Below are positions 1-5,318 of a stretch of DNA of 5,318 bases, piece by piece. Positions within the stretch are counted from its first letter, which is position 1. Each line of letters starts with the position of its first letter. This stretch comes from Phycisphaerae bacterium. Lineage in GTDB: Bacteria; Planctomycetota; Phycisphaerae; SM23-33. Location: positions 1-5,318 of the forward strand of contig JASLZV010000157.1 of NCBI GenBank assembly GCA_030754715.1, read 5' to 3'. The translations under genes and the position numbers were made by a program. The notes beneath the pieces were generated by a model that was given only the letters and a program-made list of their open reading frames with translations, was not told the DNA's origin and made no database searches.

Positions 1-93
1 CAGTTCCCCTGTGGACAGCACGACGCAACGTGATCCCCCGGCACTGACCTTGTCCACATCACCAATTCGATATACGAATCCTTCAGTTATCAT
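1..93 (-). CDS. Partial divergent protein, N-terminal 31 codons, family not identified
   Basis: On the minus strand an ATG at 93-91 opens a frame that stays open for 31 codons to the window edge. It begins MITEGFVYRIGDVDKVSAGG and ends with CVVLSTGEL. The start is well supported: a near-perfect AAAGGAG Shine-Dalgarno sequence lies 7 bases upstream. There is no signal peptide or membrane segment in the visible part. The gene is divergent from the two hydrolase genes, so the 456-bp gap between them probably carries control elements for both sides. The run G-S-R-C-V-V-L-S-T-G-E-L resembles the opening beta-strand of BNR/sialidase-like propellers, where a short 'L-x-x-G-x-L' strand is common. That is a weak guess from 31 residues, and any function is unproven. 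That a gene starts here is much surer than what it encodes. Confidence 0.72.
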   Translation of the reverse strand, partial: MITEGFVYRIGDVDKVSAGGSRCVVLSTGEL

Positions 94-100
94 GATACGG

Positions 101-107
101 CTCCTTT
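101..107 (-). promoter_or_regulatory. Ribosome binding site of the divergent minus-strand gene
   Basis: The plus strand reads CTCCTTT, so the minus strand reads AAAGGAG, a near-perfect anti-16S match. It ends 7 bases before the ATG at 93-91. This site is the main evidence that the short open frame at the left edge is the start of a real gene. Confidence 0.75.
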
Positions 108-206
108 AGTTTCTATAGTCTATCCATAAACCATAATAAAAGCACACATGCAGTGCGGACTCGCAGCGGAGGAACCGGTAGCACGGCGCCTTGATACACC
201 GACCGG

Positions 207-302
207 CATGAGCCCGGCAAGGGCCATGTCCTTTTCATGGACTTCCACGTGGTCTGGGAGAAAACGCCCTATACGAATTCGGGTCCTGACGACCCTCGAT
301 AT
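207..302 (+). pseudogene. Decayed C-terminal fragment of a pilin-like H-X9-DG (DUF1559-type) protein
   Basis: Read from 207 in this frame the DNA gives HEPGKGHVLFMDFHVVWEKT, then P-Y-T-N-S-G-P-D-D-P-R-Y. The pattern H, about ten residues including V-L-F, then D-x-H-V-x-W resembles the H-X9-DG motif that ends type II pseudopilin-like proteins. There the typical text is 'NVLFxDGHVxW...TP....D', and such proteins are abundant in Planctomycetota and Verrucomicrobia. The glycine of DG is replaced by phenylalanine here. An in-frame TGA lies just upstream at 192-194 and another closes the frame at 348-350. There is no start codon with a ribosome binding site and no prepilin N-terminus, so if the homology is real this is a relic and not a gene. 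It could also be a chance resemblance over about 30 residues. Confidence 0.35.
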
Positions 303-401
303 CCTTCACAGGGACCAAGTCTCCATCTCGCAGCCCTCTGCCTTCCTTGACACCCCAGCCAAAGAAAATACAAATTCTTATCATCTTTCCAGCTTTGGAT
401 G

Positions 402-429
402 TTGACATTACGTCGTCAGCGGATATTTT
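402..429 (+). promoter_or_regulatory. Sigma70-type promoter for the hydrolase operon
   Basis: A perfect -35 hexamer TTGACA lies at 402-407 and a -10-like TATTTT (4 of 6 matches to TATAAT) at 424-429, with a 16-base spacer. Transcription would start near 435-437. This gives a 5' leader of about 113 bases before the ATG at 550 and places the hairpin at 430-460 at or very near the 5' end of the mRNA. It is the best-looking promoter in the gap and points toward the two hydrolase genes. It is predicted from sequence alone. Confidence 0.55.
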
Positions 430-474
430 GCGGACGAAAGCCGGTGGCTTTGCGGTCTGCCGTAGGCTGCGGTC
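429..474 (+). repeat. Three close copies of TGCGGWC in the promoter/leader
   Basis: TGCGGAC lies at 429-435, and TGCGGTC at 451-457 and again at 468-474, with spacings of 22 and 17 bases. A fourth copy, TGCGGAC, lies at 154-160 near the divergent gene. The first copy overlaps the end of the -10 box, and the first two overlap the outer arms of the hairpin. The set could be regulator half-sites. Because the repeat is short and partly explained by the hairpin pairing, this is only a tentative call. Confidence 0.3.
430..460 (+). promoter_or_regulatory. Two-part hairpin at the predicted 5' end of the operon mRNA
   Basis: The inner stem is perfect: AAAGCC (437-442) pairs with GGCTTT (446-451) around the loop GGT. 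Beyond a 1x3 internal loop (G436 against 452-454), GCGGAC (430-435) pairs with GTCTGC (455-460) with a single G-U wobble. No U-tract follows, so it does not look like an intrinsic terminator. It starts right after the predicted -10 box. It could act as a DNA operator, as an mRNA-stabilising 5' hairpin, or as part of a leader control element. If transcription starts near 436, only the inner stem would be in the RNA. Confidence 0.45.
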
Positions 475-536
475 AAGCACACCAAACCGTTGAGGACACC
501 TTTCCGACAAACCACACCACCCCACGCTCGCAGCCA

Positions 537-544
537 AAGAAAGG
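537..544 (+). promoter_or_regulatory. Ribosome binding site deciding the ATG start at 550
   Basis: AAGAAAGG at 537-544 ends 5 bases before the ATG at 550. The reading frame is also open upstream to a TTG at 490, but that codon has no Shine-Dalgarno-like sequence before it, and the 20 extra residues are basic and unlike a domain or a signal peptide. The ATG at 550 is therefore preferred. Confidence 0.6.
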
Positions 545-549
545 CAACA

Positions 550-3500
550 ATGCAACCCGTAATCACCGCTGAGACCCTAGAGGTCAACAAAATTGAGTAT
601 CCCTGCGGGACCGGACGATATCTGACCACGGCCAGTCAGTATCTCTACACCTTGTTGTGGGACCCGTTTATCCTCACCAGAACGAAAGAACCCCCGGCGA
701 TGCGATTGGCCGGTGAGGCAGTCGATTGTCCGGCCGAGTCGATGCTGCTGTACGCCCACCCCACGCCGGCCGAAGACCGCCAGACTTTGGCCGATGTGTT
801 GAACGCCGGCGGGTGGTCCGTGCTCAACAGACCGGATGCGGCGCTATTCAACCGGATGGGGGAACTCGACCGATTCGGCGACGCTCCGGAATCCCTGGCG
901 TCCCTAAAGGAACGGTGGGACCTCGGCCCCCTGGCCGGACGAACGTATCACTACGCGGACCGCGAACCCTTCTTCCTGCTCGACCCGGACAAGGGGAAGG
1001 TTCTTTCGACAATCGGCGACAACCCGGGCCTGATGCTGCTTGACCGCCTGGGGATTTTTGCGGGTAATCCGCTTGCCTCGGTTGTCAACTACATCAACGT
1101 GCCGTATCTCGATCAGGTGCTGCTGGACTTCGCGTCGTTGTTTGCCAGACTCGTATCGCTGATGACGCAAACGCCCTTTTCGCCCGACCAGGAGAAAATC
1201 CTCCGATCGAATCCGGATTTACGTCGCGACTTCCACGCTTTCGGATACGCCTATTTGACAATTCTTGAACTGGAAAGATGCTGCGGCACAAGTACGGTCG
1301 CCCCGGCCCCGGCCGGCCGCCGCGCGATTGACGCGGCCGAGAGCCTGGCTGCCGGAGACACCCAAAGCGCCGTTTCGTTGCTTGGATCGGCCTTCGGGCT
1401 ACTCGAGAAAGAAAACCGCAAGTTGCAGCCGCATCCCGCAGTTTTCACCGATTCACTGCATGGGGCCGGATTGTTCCGCGACGTGGGATACTTCGAGTTC
1501 GACTGGCCTCAACATCCCGGCGATGTCCTGCAGAAGCATCTTGATTGGGTGGAGAAACGATCTTACCGGCTCAACATCGATTTTGCGGCCGAATCTCTCA
1601 GGCACCTCGCCCTGCGTTTTCCGCGCCTCTTTGGACGGTTGAAGGCGGCCCAGAAAGCGGGCTTGGTGGAGTTCGTAAACGGAACGATGAACCAGTCTTA
1701 CCCCCCATTTTTCACCCTGGAGAGCCAGATCCGCCAATTCACCGACGGGAACGCAGCCTTCGAGGAGGTCCTTGGCCGCAGGCCGGCAGTTTATGCCTCA
1801 CAGGAATTCGGATTCGTTCCCCAGACGGCTTCGATCCTGGCCCAGCAGGGCTACACCGCAGCGGTCCTGCGTGTGCAAAACCAGGGCGATGCCCCGACGC
1901 TCACGGACAAACGCATTACCTGGGTTGCGCCCAACGGCGATCAGATAGAGACGCTGCCCTCGCATCCCTACAAATCCGAAGACCTAAACGCTGTCACGTA
2001 CAACAATCTGCACTTGAAGATTTACGGCCAACGACAAACTCACCTCGACTTTGCCGTCTTCAGCGGGCTCGGCGATATCAGTTATTATCGCCCGTTCCGC
2101 GAGGAACTCGCTCGAATATGCCACTATGCCCCGGTTTTCGGACGCTTCTATACGTGGAGCGAGTATTTCTCAGACAAAAGCGCCAAACCGCCTCGTGAGT
2201 ATCGCTTTGACATGGATGATTTCGACTGTCAGGCATGTTTCCTGGAGATAGGGTCTTTCGACTCGTCGAACCGAACATACGCTGGAAATAACAACACAGC
2301 GTGCGTGCGATCAATGTCGGCTTCGAACCTGTTCATCGCCGCCGAGATGATCGAATCAGTGACAAAGGCACAGGCCTGCCCGGCCAAGGCTGATCAAGCC
2401 TGGAGTTGGGACCCGCTGATGGTCTATCAGGGCCACGATCCCTATATGGTGCCCTTCCGTCAGGCGGGCAACTTTCTGGGGGGTGTTACCACCCCAGCCG
2501 CCATCCAGACGGGACGTGGGCTTCAGCTCGTCGCCGATTATTGCGGCCCATGGAACTCCAAACTGGTGGTCGAGCGGGCCGAAGACGATCTGACCGATGC
2601 CGAAAAGATCGCCCGGAAGTCGATCAGACGCAACCTGCGCCGGCTCGTTCGGCCGTCGGCCGATGGCGATCGATACGTCGTTTATAACCCCGGGCCGGCA
2701 GGTACTAAGATTGTCAGAATCAAAGGCGCCGGCAAAAAATCCCTGGCGATGTGCGGAAAAACCGTTGCAGCACAAGAAGTCGGCCGCGACCTGCTTGTCC
2801 TGCTCTCGCTGCCGACAAACGGGTACGTCGTTCTCGAACACCATGAAGGCAGCGATTCGGCGGCCACGCCCAGCCGGCCAGAGTTGGCGGTCGGCCAAGA
2901 CTATCTGGAAAACGCCCTTCTGCGAGCTGAATTCGACTTGTCGCGGGGGACCGTCAAACGGTTGGTCCGCAAATCAGACGGCCGGGACCTGCTGGCCGAC
3001 GGGGCTCATGGCCTCTACCTCGCTGACGATGACCGCCAGGAATGTCGCCGGGCCAGGCTCACCGCTGCCGGGCCCATCCGCGGGACCCTGGAGTTCGATA
3101 TCGAGGTGGGCGCAAAGCGAGGCAACACAGCCCGAATCCGCAGCAGGATATCGCTGGACGCCGGCCAATCACTCCTTGGATTCCAGGAACATGTTGTCCG
3201 ATGCCCCCAGATTCGCGGAGACCAGTGGATCAATCACCTTGGCGTGCGATTCTGGCCGGCGGACCGGTCGTCCGCGCTGATGCGGTGTTACTTCAACGTC
3301 CTTGAACCAGCCGAAAAAGAACGGGTTTTCAGCAACAACCTCCTGGTTGCCCGAGGCGATGCGGCGGACGTGCTTTTTGTCAATCACGGCAACCAGTTCT
3401 ATCGCTGCAGCAACAACGAGATCGGTAATATACTCCTCTACGAGCAGGAACGAGCGCGAGAATTCGCTTACGCCGTCGGTTTTCCACGCGGAAACCCAGT

Positions 3501-3852
3501 GATCCAAGCGCGGGCCTGGACGTCGCCCCTGTTCGCCGAAAAGGTTGCCCGCAAGGCCGCGACAAACGAAAACCGGTCTGACGATGCATGCGTGTCTTTC
3601 TTCTCCGTCGATTCAACCGATGTGGAAATCACCTCCTGCCGCTACGTGGACGGCCGTTTTTTGCTGCGCCTGGCCAACACAACCGGGCAGGAAATATCAG
3701 CGGTAATCAACGCTTTTTGCGGCATCGGCCAGGCCGTCCTGACCGACTTGTGCGGGAATAAGATGGCTGATCTGGAAATTCGTGACCGGGGCGCTTTGGT
3801 GCCCCTGCGCCCATGGGACATAAGGCAGGTTGCCCTGACCGCCCCGGCATAA
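550..3852 (+). CDS. GH38-like glycoside hydrolase with divergent active site and novel N-terminal region (1100 aa)
   Basis: Residues about 300-640 read as a GH38 (alpha-mannosidase-like) beta/alpha barrel followed by a helical segment. Landmarks are Y-F-E-F-D-W-P (E316, D318), N-G-T-M-N-Q (377-382), E-S-Q-I-R-Q-F (391-397), S-Q-E-F-G-F-V-P-Q (417-425) and Y-Q-G-H-D-P (H629, D630), which matches the late 'Q-x-H-D' motif of GH38. Residues 786-1100 begin L-E-N-A-L-L-R and resemble the GH38 C-terminal beta domains. Canonical GH38 enzymes are retaining, Zn-dependent alpha-mannosidases using H-x-D, an Asp nucleophile in D-x-F-G and a late His. Here the first motif is E-F-D and the nucleophile position appears to be Gln beside Glu, so mannosidase activity cannot be assumed. 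Residues 1-280 match no domain I recognise; 58-200 has alternating strand/helix character. No signal peptide or membrane helix is seen, so it is probably cytoplasmic. It is the first gene of a likely two-gene operon. Confidence 0.85.
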   Translation: MQPVITAETLEVNKIEYPCGTGRYLTTASQYLYTLLWDPFILTRTKEPPAMRLAGEAVDCPAESMLLYAHPTPAEDRQTLADVLNAGGWSVLNRPDAALFNRMGELDRFGDAPESLASLKERWDLGPLAGRTYHYADREPFFLLDPDKGKVLSTIGDNPGLMLLDRLGIFAGNPLASVVNYINVPYLDQVLLDFASLFARLVSLMTQTPFSPDQEKILRSNPDLRRDFHAFGYAYLTILELERCCGTSTVAPAPAGRRAIDAAESLAAGDTQSAVSLLGSAFGLLEKENRKLQPHPAVFTDSLHGAGLFRDVGYFEFDWPQHPGDVLQKHLDWVEKRSYRLNIDFAAESLRHLALRFPRLFGRLKAAQKAGLVEFVNGTMNQSYPPFFTLESQIRQFTDGNAAFEEVLGRRPAVYASQEFGFVPQTASILAQQGYTAAVLRVQNQGDAPTLTDKRITWVAPNGDQIETLPSHPYKSEDLNAVTYNNLHLKIYGQRQTHLDFAVFSGLGDISYYRPFREELARICHYAPVFGRFYTWSEYFSDKSAKPPREYRFDMDDFDCQACFLEIGSFDSSNRTYAGNNNTACVRSMSASNLFIAAEMIESVTKAQACPAKADQAWSWDPLMVYQGHDPYMVPFRQAGNFLGGVTTPAAIQTGRGLQLVADYCGPWNSKLVVERAEDDLTDAEKIARKSIRRNLRRLVRPSADGDRYVVYNPGPAGTKIVRIKGAGKKSLAMCGKTVAAQEVGRDLLVLLSLPTNGYVVLEHHEGSDSAATPSRPELAVGQDYLENALLRAEFDLSRGTVKRLVRKSDGRDLLADGAHGLYLADDDRQECRRARLTAAGPIRGTLEFDIEVGAKRGNTARIRSRISLDAGQSLLGFQEHVVRCPQIRGDQWINHLGVRFWPADRSSALMRCYFNVLEPAEKERVFSNNLLVARGDAADVLFVNHGNQFYRCSNNEIGNILLYEQERAREFAYAVGFPRGNPVIQARAWTSPLFAEKVARKAATNENRSDDACVSFFSVDSTDVEITSCRYVDGRFLLRLANTTGQEISAVINAFCGIGQAVLTDLCGNKMADLEIRDRGALVPLRPWDIRQVALTAPA

Positions 3853-3883
3853 CACATGAAGTGAATATCACACAAACTTGCAC

Positions 3884-3888
3884 AGGAG
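3884..3888 (+). promoter_or_regulatory. Ribosome binding site of the propeller gene
   Basis: AGGAG at 3884-3888 lies 7 bases before the ATG at 3896. The 43-bp gap after the upstream stop (3850-3852) contains only a small GTGA-ATA-TCAC inverted repeat (3861-3871), with no GC-rich stem or T-run. Read-through and co-transcription with the GH38-like gene are therefore expected. Confidence 0.8.
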
Positions 3889-3895
3889 TTCGACC

Positions 3896-5318
3896 ATGCA
3901 GACCCCCACGCACCGGAAGAGGTATCTCGTAATCGACGACGCCCATATTCTTGAGATGGGCGGACTTCAGCGCAGCGTCAACCAGGCAGTCAAGCGTCCC
4001 GAGCCGGTTATCCTTACAGACGCCCCCTGGAACGGAAAGAACGACTCCTTCAACGGCATGAACATGATCTACGACGAAGAGGAGAACCTCTTCAAGATGT
4101 GGTATACGGTGATGACGTATGGCGGCGAACTTGCCGACGGACCGAGAAAACTTGCCTACGCGACCAGCCGCGACGGGATAAACTTCGAAAGGCCCGAACT
4201 GGGGATTATCGAAGTCAACGGATCGAAGAAGAACAATTACCTCACCCCGGCCTTCGATGTTACTCCGGCGATCATCAAGGACCCAAGCGACATACCCGAG
4301 CGCCGCTACAAGATGATTTTCTACCTCGCCAGCACGGAAATGACCTGGGCGCGATTCCACGTCCCCTTGAACCTTGCCTATTCATCCGACGGGATTCGTT
4401 GGGAGCGGCCGGCGCACGTAAACCCGGTTCTGCGCGGAATCAGTGACGCCTGCTTTAACCTAATCTACGACTCCGATCGGAGGAAGTATCTCCTGTTCAC
4501 TCGCAGAGTACCCAACCTCCCGCGAGATATCTCGCTGTACGAGAGTTACGACCTGGTGACTTGGGAAGACAAGGGCCGCGTCCTGGTCCCGGGGGACGAG
4601 CACGACCCGCCGGAATTGTACAACTTCTATTACATGGCACCGTTCCGGTACGAAGATTTCTTCCTGGGGATGGTCTGCACTCAGTACACAGACCCCATCA
4701 GTGAAACCTACGAAAGTTTTAACCGCTCGCCCGACTATCCCAATACCGTCCTGGGGCACGTGGGGATGCAATTAGCCTGCAGCCGCGACGGCCGCAGTTG
4801 GCATCGCCCGATCCCGCGCAGCGAAGTCGTTTCCTGGGGCCCCGAAGGCTCGCAGGATTACGGTAGTGCTTATCCCTGCCACAATCCCATCGTCAGAGAC
4901 GGCGAAACGTACATCTACTACAGCGCACAAAAGCAGTTGCATTCCTGGTGGCACGTCAGGGAACTGTGGGACAAGCATAAATCGGCGCAGCACATCGGCG
5001 CGGGCATGCTTGCCAAGATGCCGGAGGACCACTGGGTATCGCTGGAGGCCGACTCTCACGGCGGCTGGATGCTTACCAAACCCCTGGGCTTCGCGACCGA
5101 GGAAAAACTCGATTCCGGCAGCGAACTCCTTGTCAACGCCGATGCCGGCGGAGGGTCTATCGAAGGCGAACTAATCACGCCGTTCGGGCAGGTCGTCGAG
5201 GGCCTCGGCCGCGGCGATTGCATACCCGTCACGTCGGACGGCAAGGACCAACCGCTGCGATGGAAAAACATCCAGAGCCCCGGCGAGATAATCGCAAAGC
5301 ATCTTGGCGGACTGTGTC
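3896..5318 (+). CDS. GH32/GH43-like five-bladed beta-propeller glycosidase homologue, 3' end cut by window
   Basis: The frame is open from the ATG at 3896 to the window edge (474 codons plus one base). Recurrent blade motifs are visible: Y-A-T-S-R-D-G-I-N-F-E-R-P (88-100), A-Y-S-S-D-G-I-R-W-E-R-P (161-172), Y-D-L-V-T-W-E near 220, and A-C-S-R-D-G-R-S-W-H-R-P (294-305). Other family-like segments are L-T-D-A-P-W (40-45), I-Y-D-E-E-E-N-L-F-K-M-W-Y (58-70) and I-S-D-A-C-F-N (182-188). The layout fits the large, mostly uncharacterised group often labelled 'glycosyl hydrolase family 32/43-like' in Planctomycetota. Residues from about 388 form a C-terminal beta-sandwich-like part that usually ends within a few tens of residues, so little is probably missing. 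Acidic residues such as D42, D60 and D184 could be catalytic, but I cannot assign them. No signal peptide is seen. The substrate is unknown; the neighbouring GH38-like gene suggests a shared glycan. Confidence 0.8.
   Translation, partial: MQTPTHRKRYLVIDDAHILEMGGLQRSVNQAVKRPEPVILTDAPWNGKNDSFNGMNMIYDEEENLFKMWYTVMTYGGELADGPRKLAYATSRDGINFERPELGIIEVNGSKKNNYLTPAFDVTPAIIKDPSDIPERRYKMIFYLASTEMTWARFHVPLNLAYSSDGIRWERPAHVNPVLRGISDACFNLIYDSDRRKYLLFTRRVPNLPRDISLYESYDLVTWEDKGRVLVPGDEHDPPELYNFYYMAPFRYEDFFLGMVCTQYTDPISETYESFNRSPDYPNTVLGHVGMQLACSRDGRSWHRPIPRSEVVSWGPEGSQDYGSAYPCHNPIVRDGETYIYYSAQKQLHSWWHVRELWDKHKSAQHIGAGMLAKMPEDHWVSLEADSHGGWMLTKPLGFATEEKLDSGSELLVNADAGGGSIEGELITPFGQVVEGLGRGDCIPVTSDGKDQPLRWKNIQSPGEIIAKHLGGLC

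Larger units (their letters stand above)
94..549. other. Divergent intergenic region of about 456 bp
   Basis: This gap separates the minus-strand start at 93 from the plus-strand start at 550. The part next to the left gene (108-147) is AT-rich and is the natural place for a leftward promoter, but I could not assign convincing -35 and -10 boxes there. The middle (about 195-350) carries a likely decayed pilin-like fragment. The right part (402-474) carries a rightward promoter and a structured leader. The last 75 bases before the start codon are C/A-rich and show nothing beyond the ribosome binding site. Longer reading frames on both strands in this gap lack ribosome binding sites and recognisable protein sequence. 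Confidence 0.7.

Noticed and set aside
112..140. Possible leftward promoter (TTTATT, 17 bases, TATAGA on the minus strand)
   Set aside because: The -35 match is poor (3 of 6), and a start 6-7 bases below this -10 would fall within the ribosome binding site, leaving no usable leader.
490..549. Extension of the hydrolase start upstream to a TTG at 490
   Set aside because: The TTG lacks a ribosome binding site and the extra 20 residues show no signal peptide or domain, whereas the ATG at 550 has a spaced AAGAAAGG.
235..555. Minus-strand frame of 106 codons in the intergenic region
   Set aside because: It overlaps the rightward promoter, the leader and the start codon of the hydrolase gene. Its protein lacks recognised motifs and no convincing ribosome binding site precedes its start.
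2476..2497. GC-rich hairpin GGGGTG-TTAC-CACCCC
   Set aside because: It lies inside the GH38-like coding sequence, is explained by Gly-Gly-Val-Thr-Thr-Pro codons, and has no T-run after it, so it is not a terminator.
1545..3280. Plus-strand frames of 217 codons (1545-2198) and 227 codons (2597-3280) inside the GH38-like gene
   Set aside because: Both lie wholly within the strongly supported frame, are rich in Arg, Pro and Ser as expected of out-of-frame GC-rich DNA, and show no domain motifs.
3861..3871. GTGA-ATA-TCAC inverted repeat between the two hydrolase genes
   Set aside because: The 4-bp stem is too short and AT-rich to act as a terminator or a credible processing site on its own.
3707..4360. 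Minus-strand open frame of 217 codons spanning the junction of the two hydrolase genes
   Set aside because: It runs antisense through both genes and the intergenic ribosome binding site, has no ribosome binding site of its own and no recognisable protein pattern. It is an antisense shadow of GC-rich coding DNA.

Overview
The window holds the start of a small carbohydrate-degradation locus. It contains one complete large glycoside-hydrolase-like gene (550-3852), a second glycosidase-like gene that runs off the right edge (3896-5318, open), and the first 31 codons of a divergent gene that runs off the left edge (93-1, minus strand). No tRNA, rRNA, CRISPR array, insertion sequence or integrase is visible. 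The coding DNA is moderately GC-rich. The protein families resemble those I associate with Planctomycetota (Phycisphaerae-like) or the related Lentisphaerae/Verrucomicrobia, where such hydrolases are abundant. That assignment rests on family resemblance only; no phylogenetic marker is present.

Layout. (1) 93 to 1, minus: the N-terminus of an unidentified protein, with a strong AAAGGAG ribosome binding site. (2) 94-549: a divergent intergenic region of about 456 bp. It holds an apparent broken remnant of a pilin-like H-X9-DG protein (around 207-302), a good sigma70-type promoter (402-429) pointing right, and a long hairpin with short repeats (429-474) at the predicted 5' end of the transcript. 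(3) 550-3852: an 1100-residue protein with a GH38 (alpha-mannosidase)-like barrel and GH38-like C-terminal beta domains, plus an unrecognised N-terminal region of about 280 residues. (4) A 43-bp gap with no terminator but a clear AGGAG site. (5) 3896 to the end: a five-bladed beta-propeller protein of the GH32/GH43-like group with a C-terminal beta-sandwich, cut by the window edge.

How they work together (inference): the two plus-strand genes look like one operon driven from the promoter at 402-429. Neither has a visible signal peptide, so both products are probably cytoplasmic and would act on imported oligosaccharides. The most notable point is that the GH38-like protein lacks the canonical metal and nucleophile signature (E-F-D for H-x-D, and S-Q-E-F-G where GH38 has D-x-F-G), yet keeps the downstream H-D pair. 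It may therefore be a divergent enzyme subfamily with changed chemistry rather than an ordinary alpha-mannosidase.
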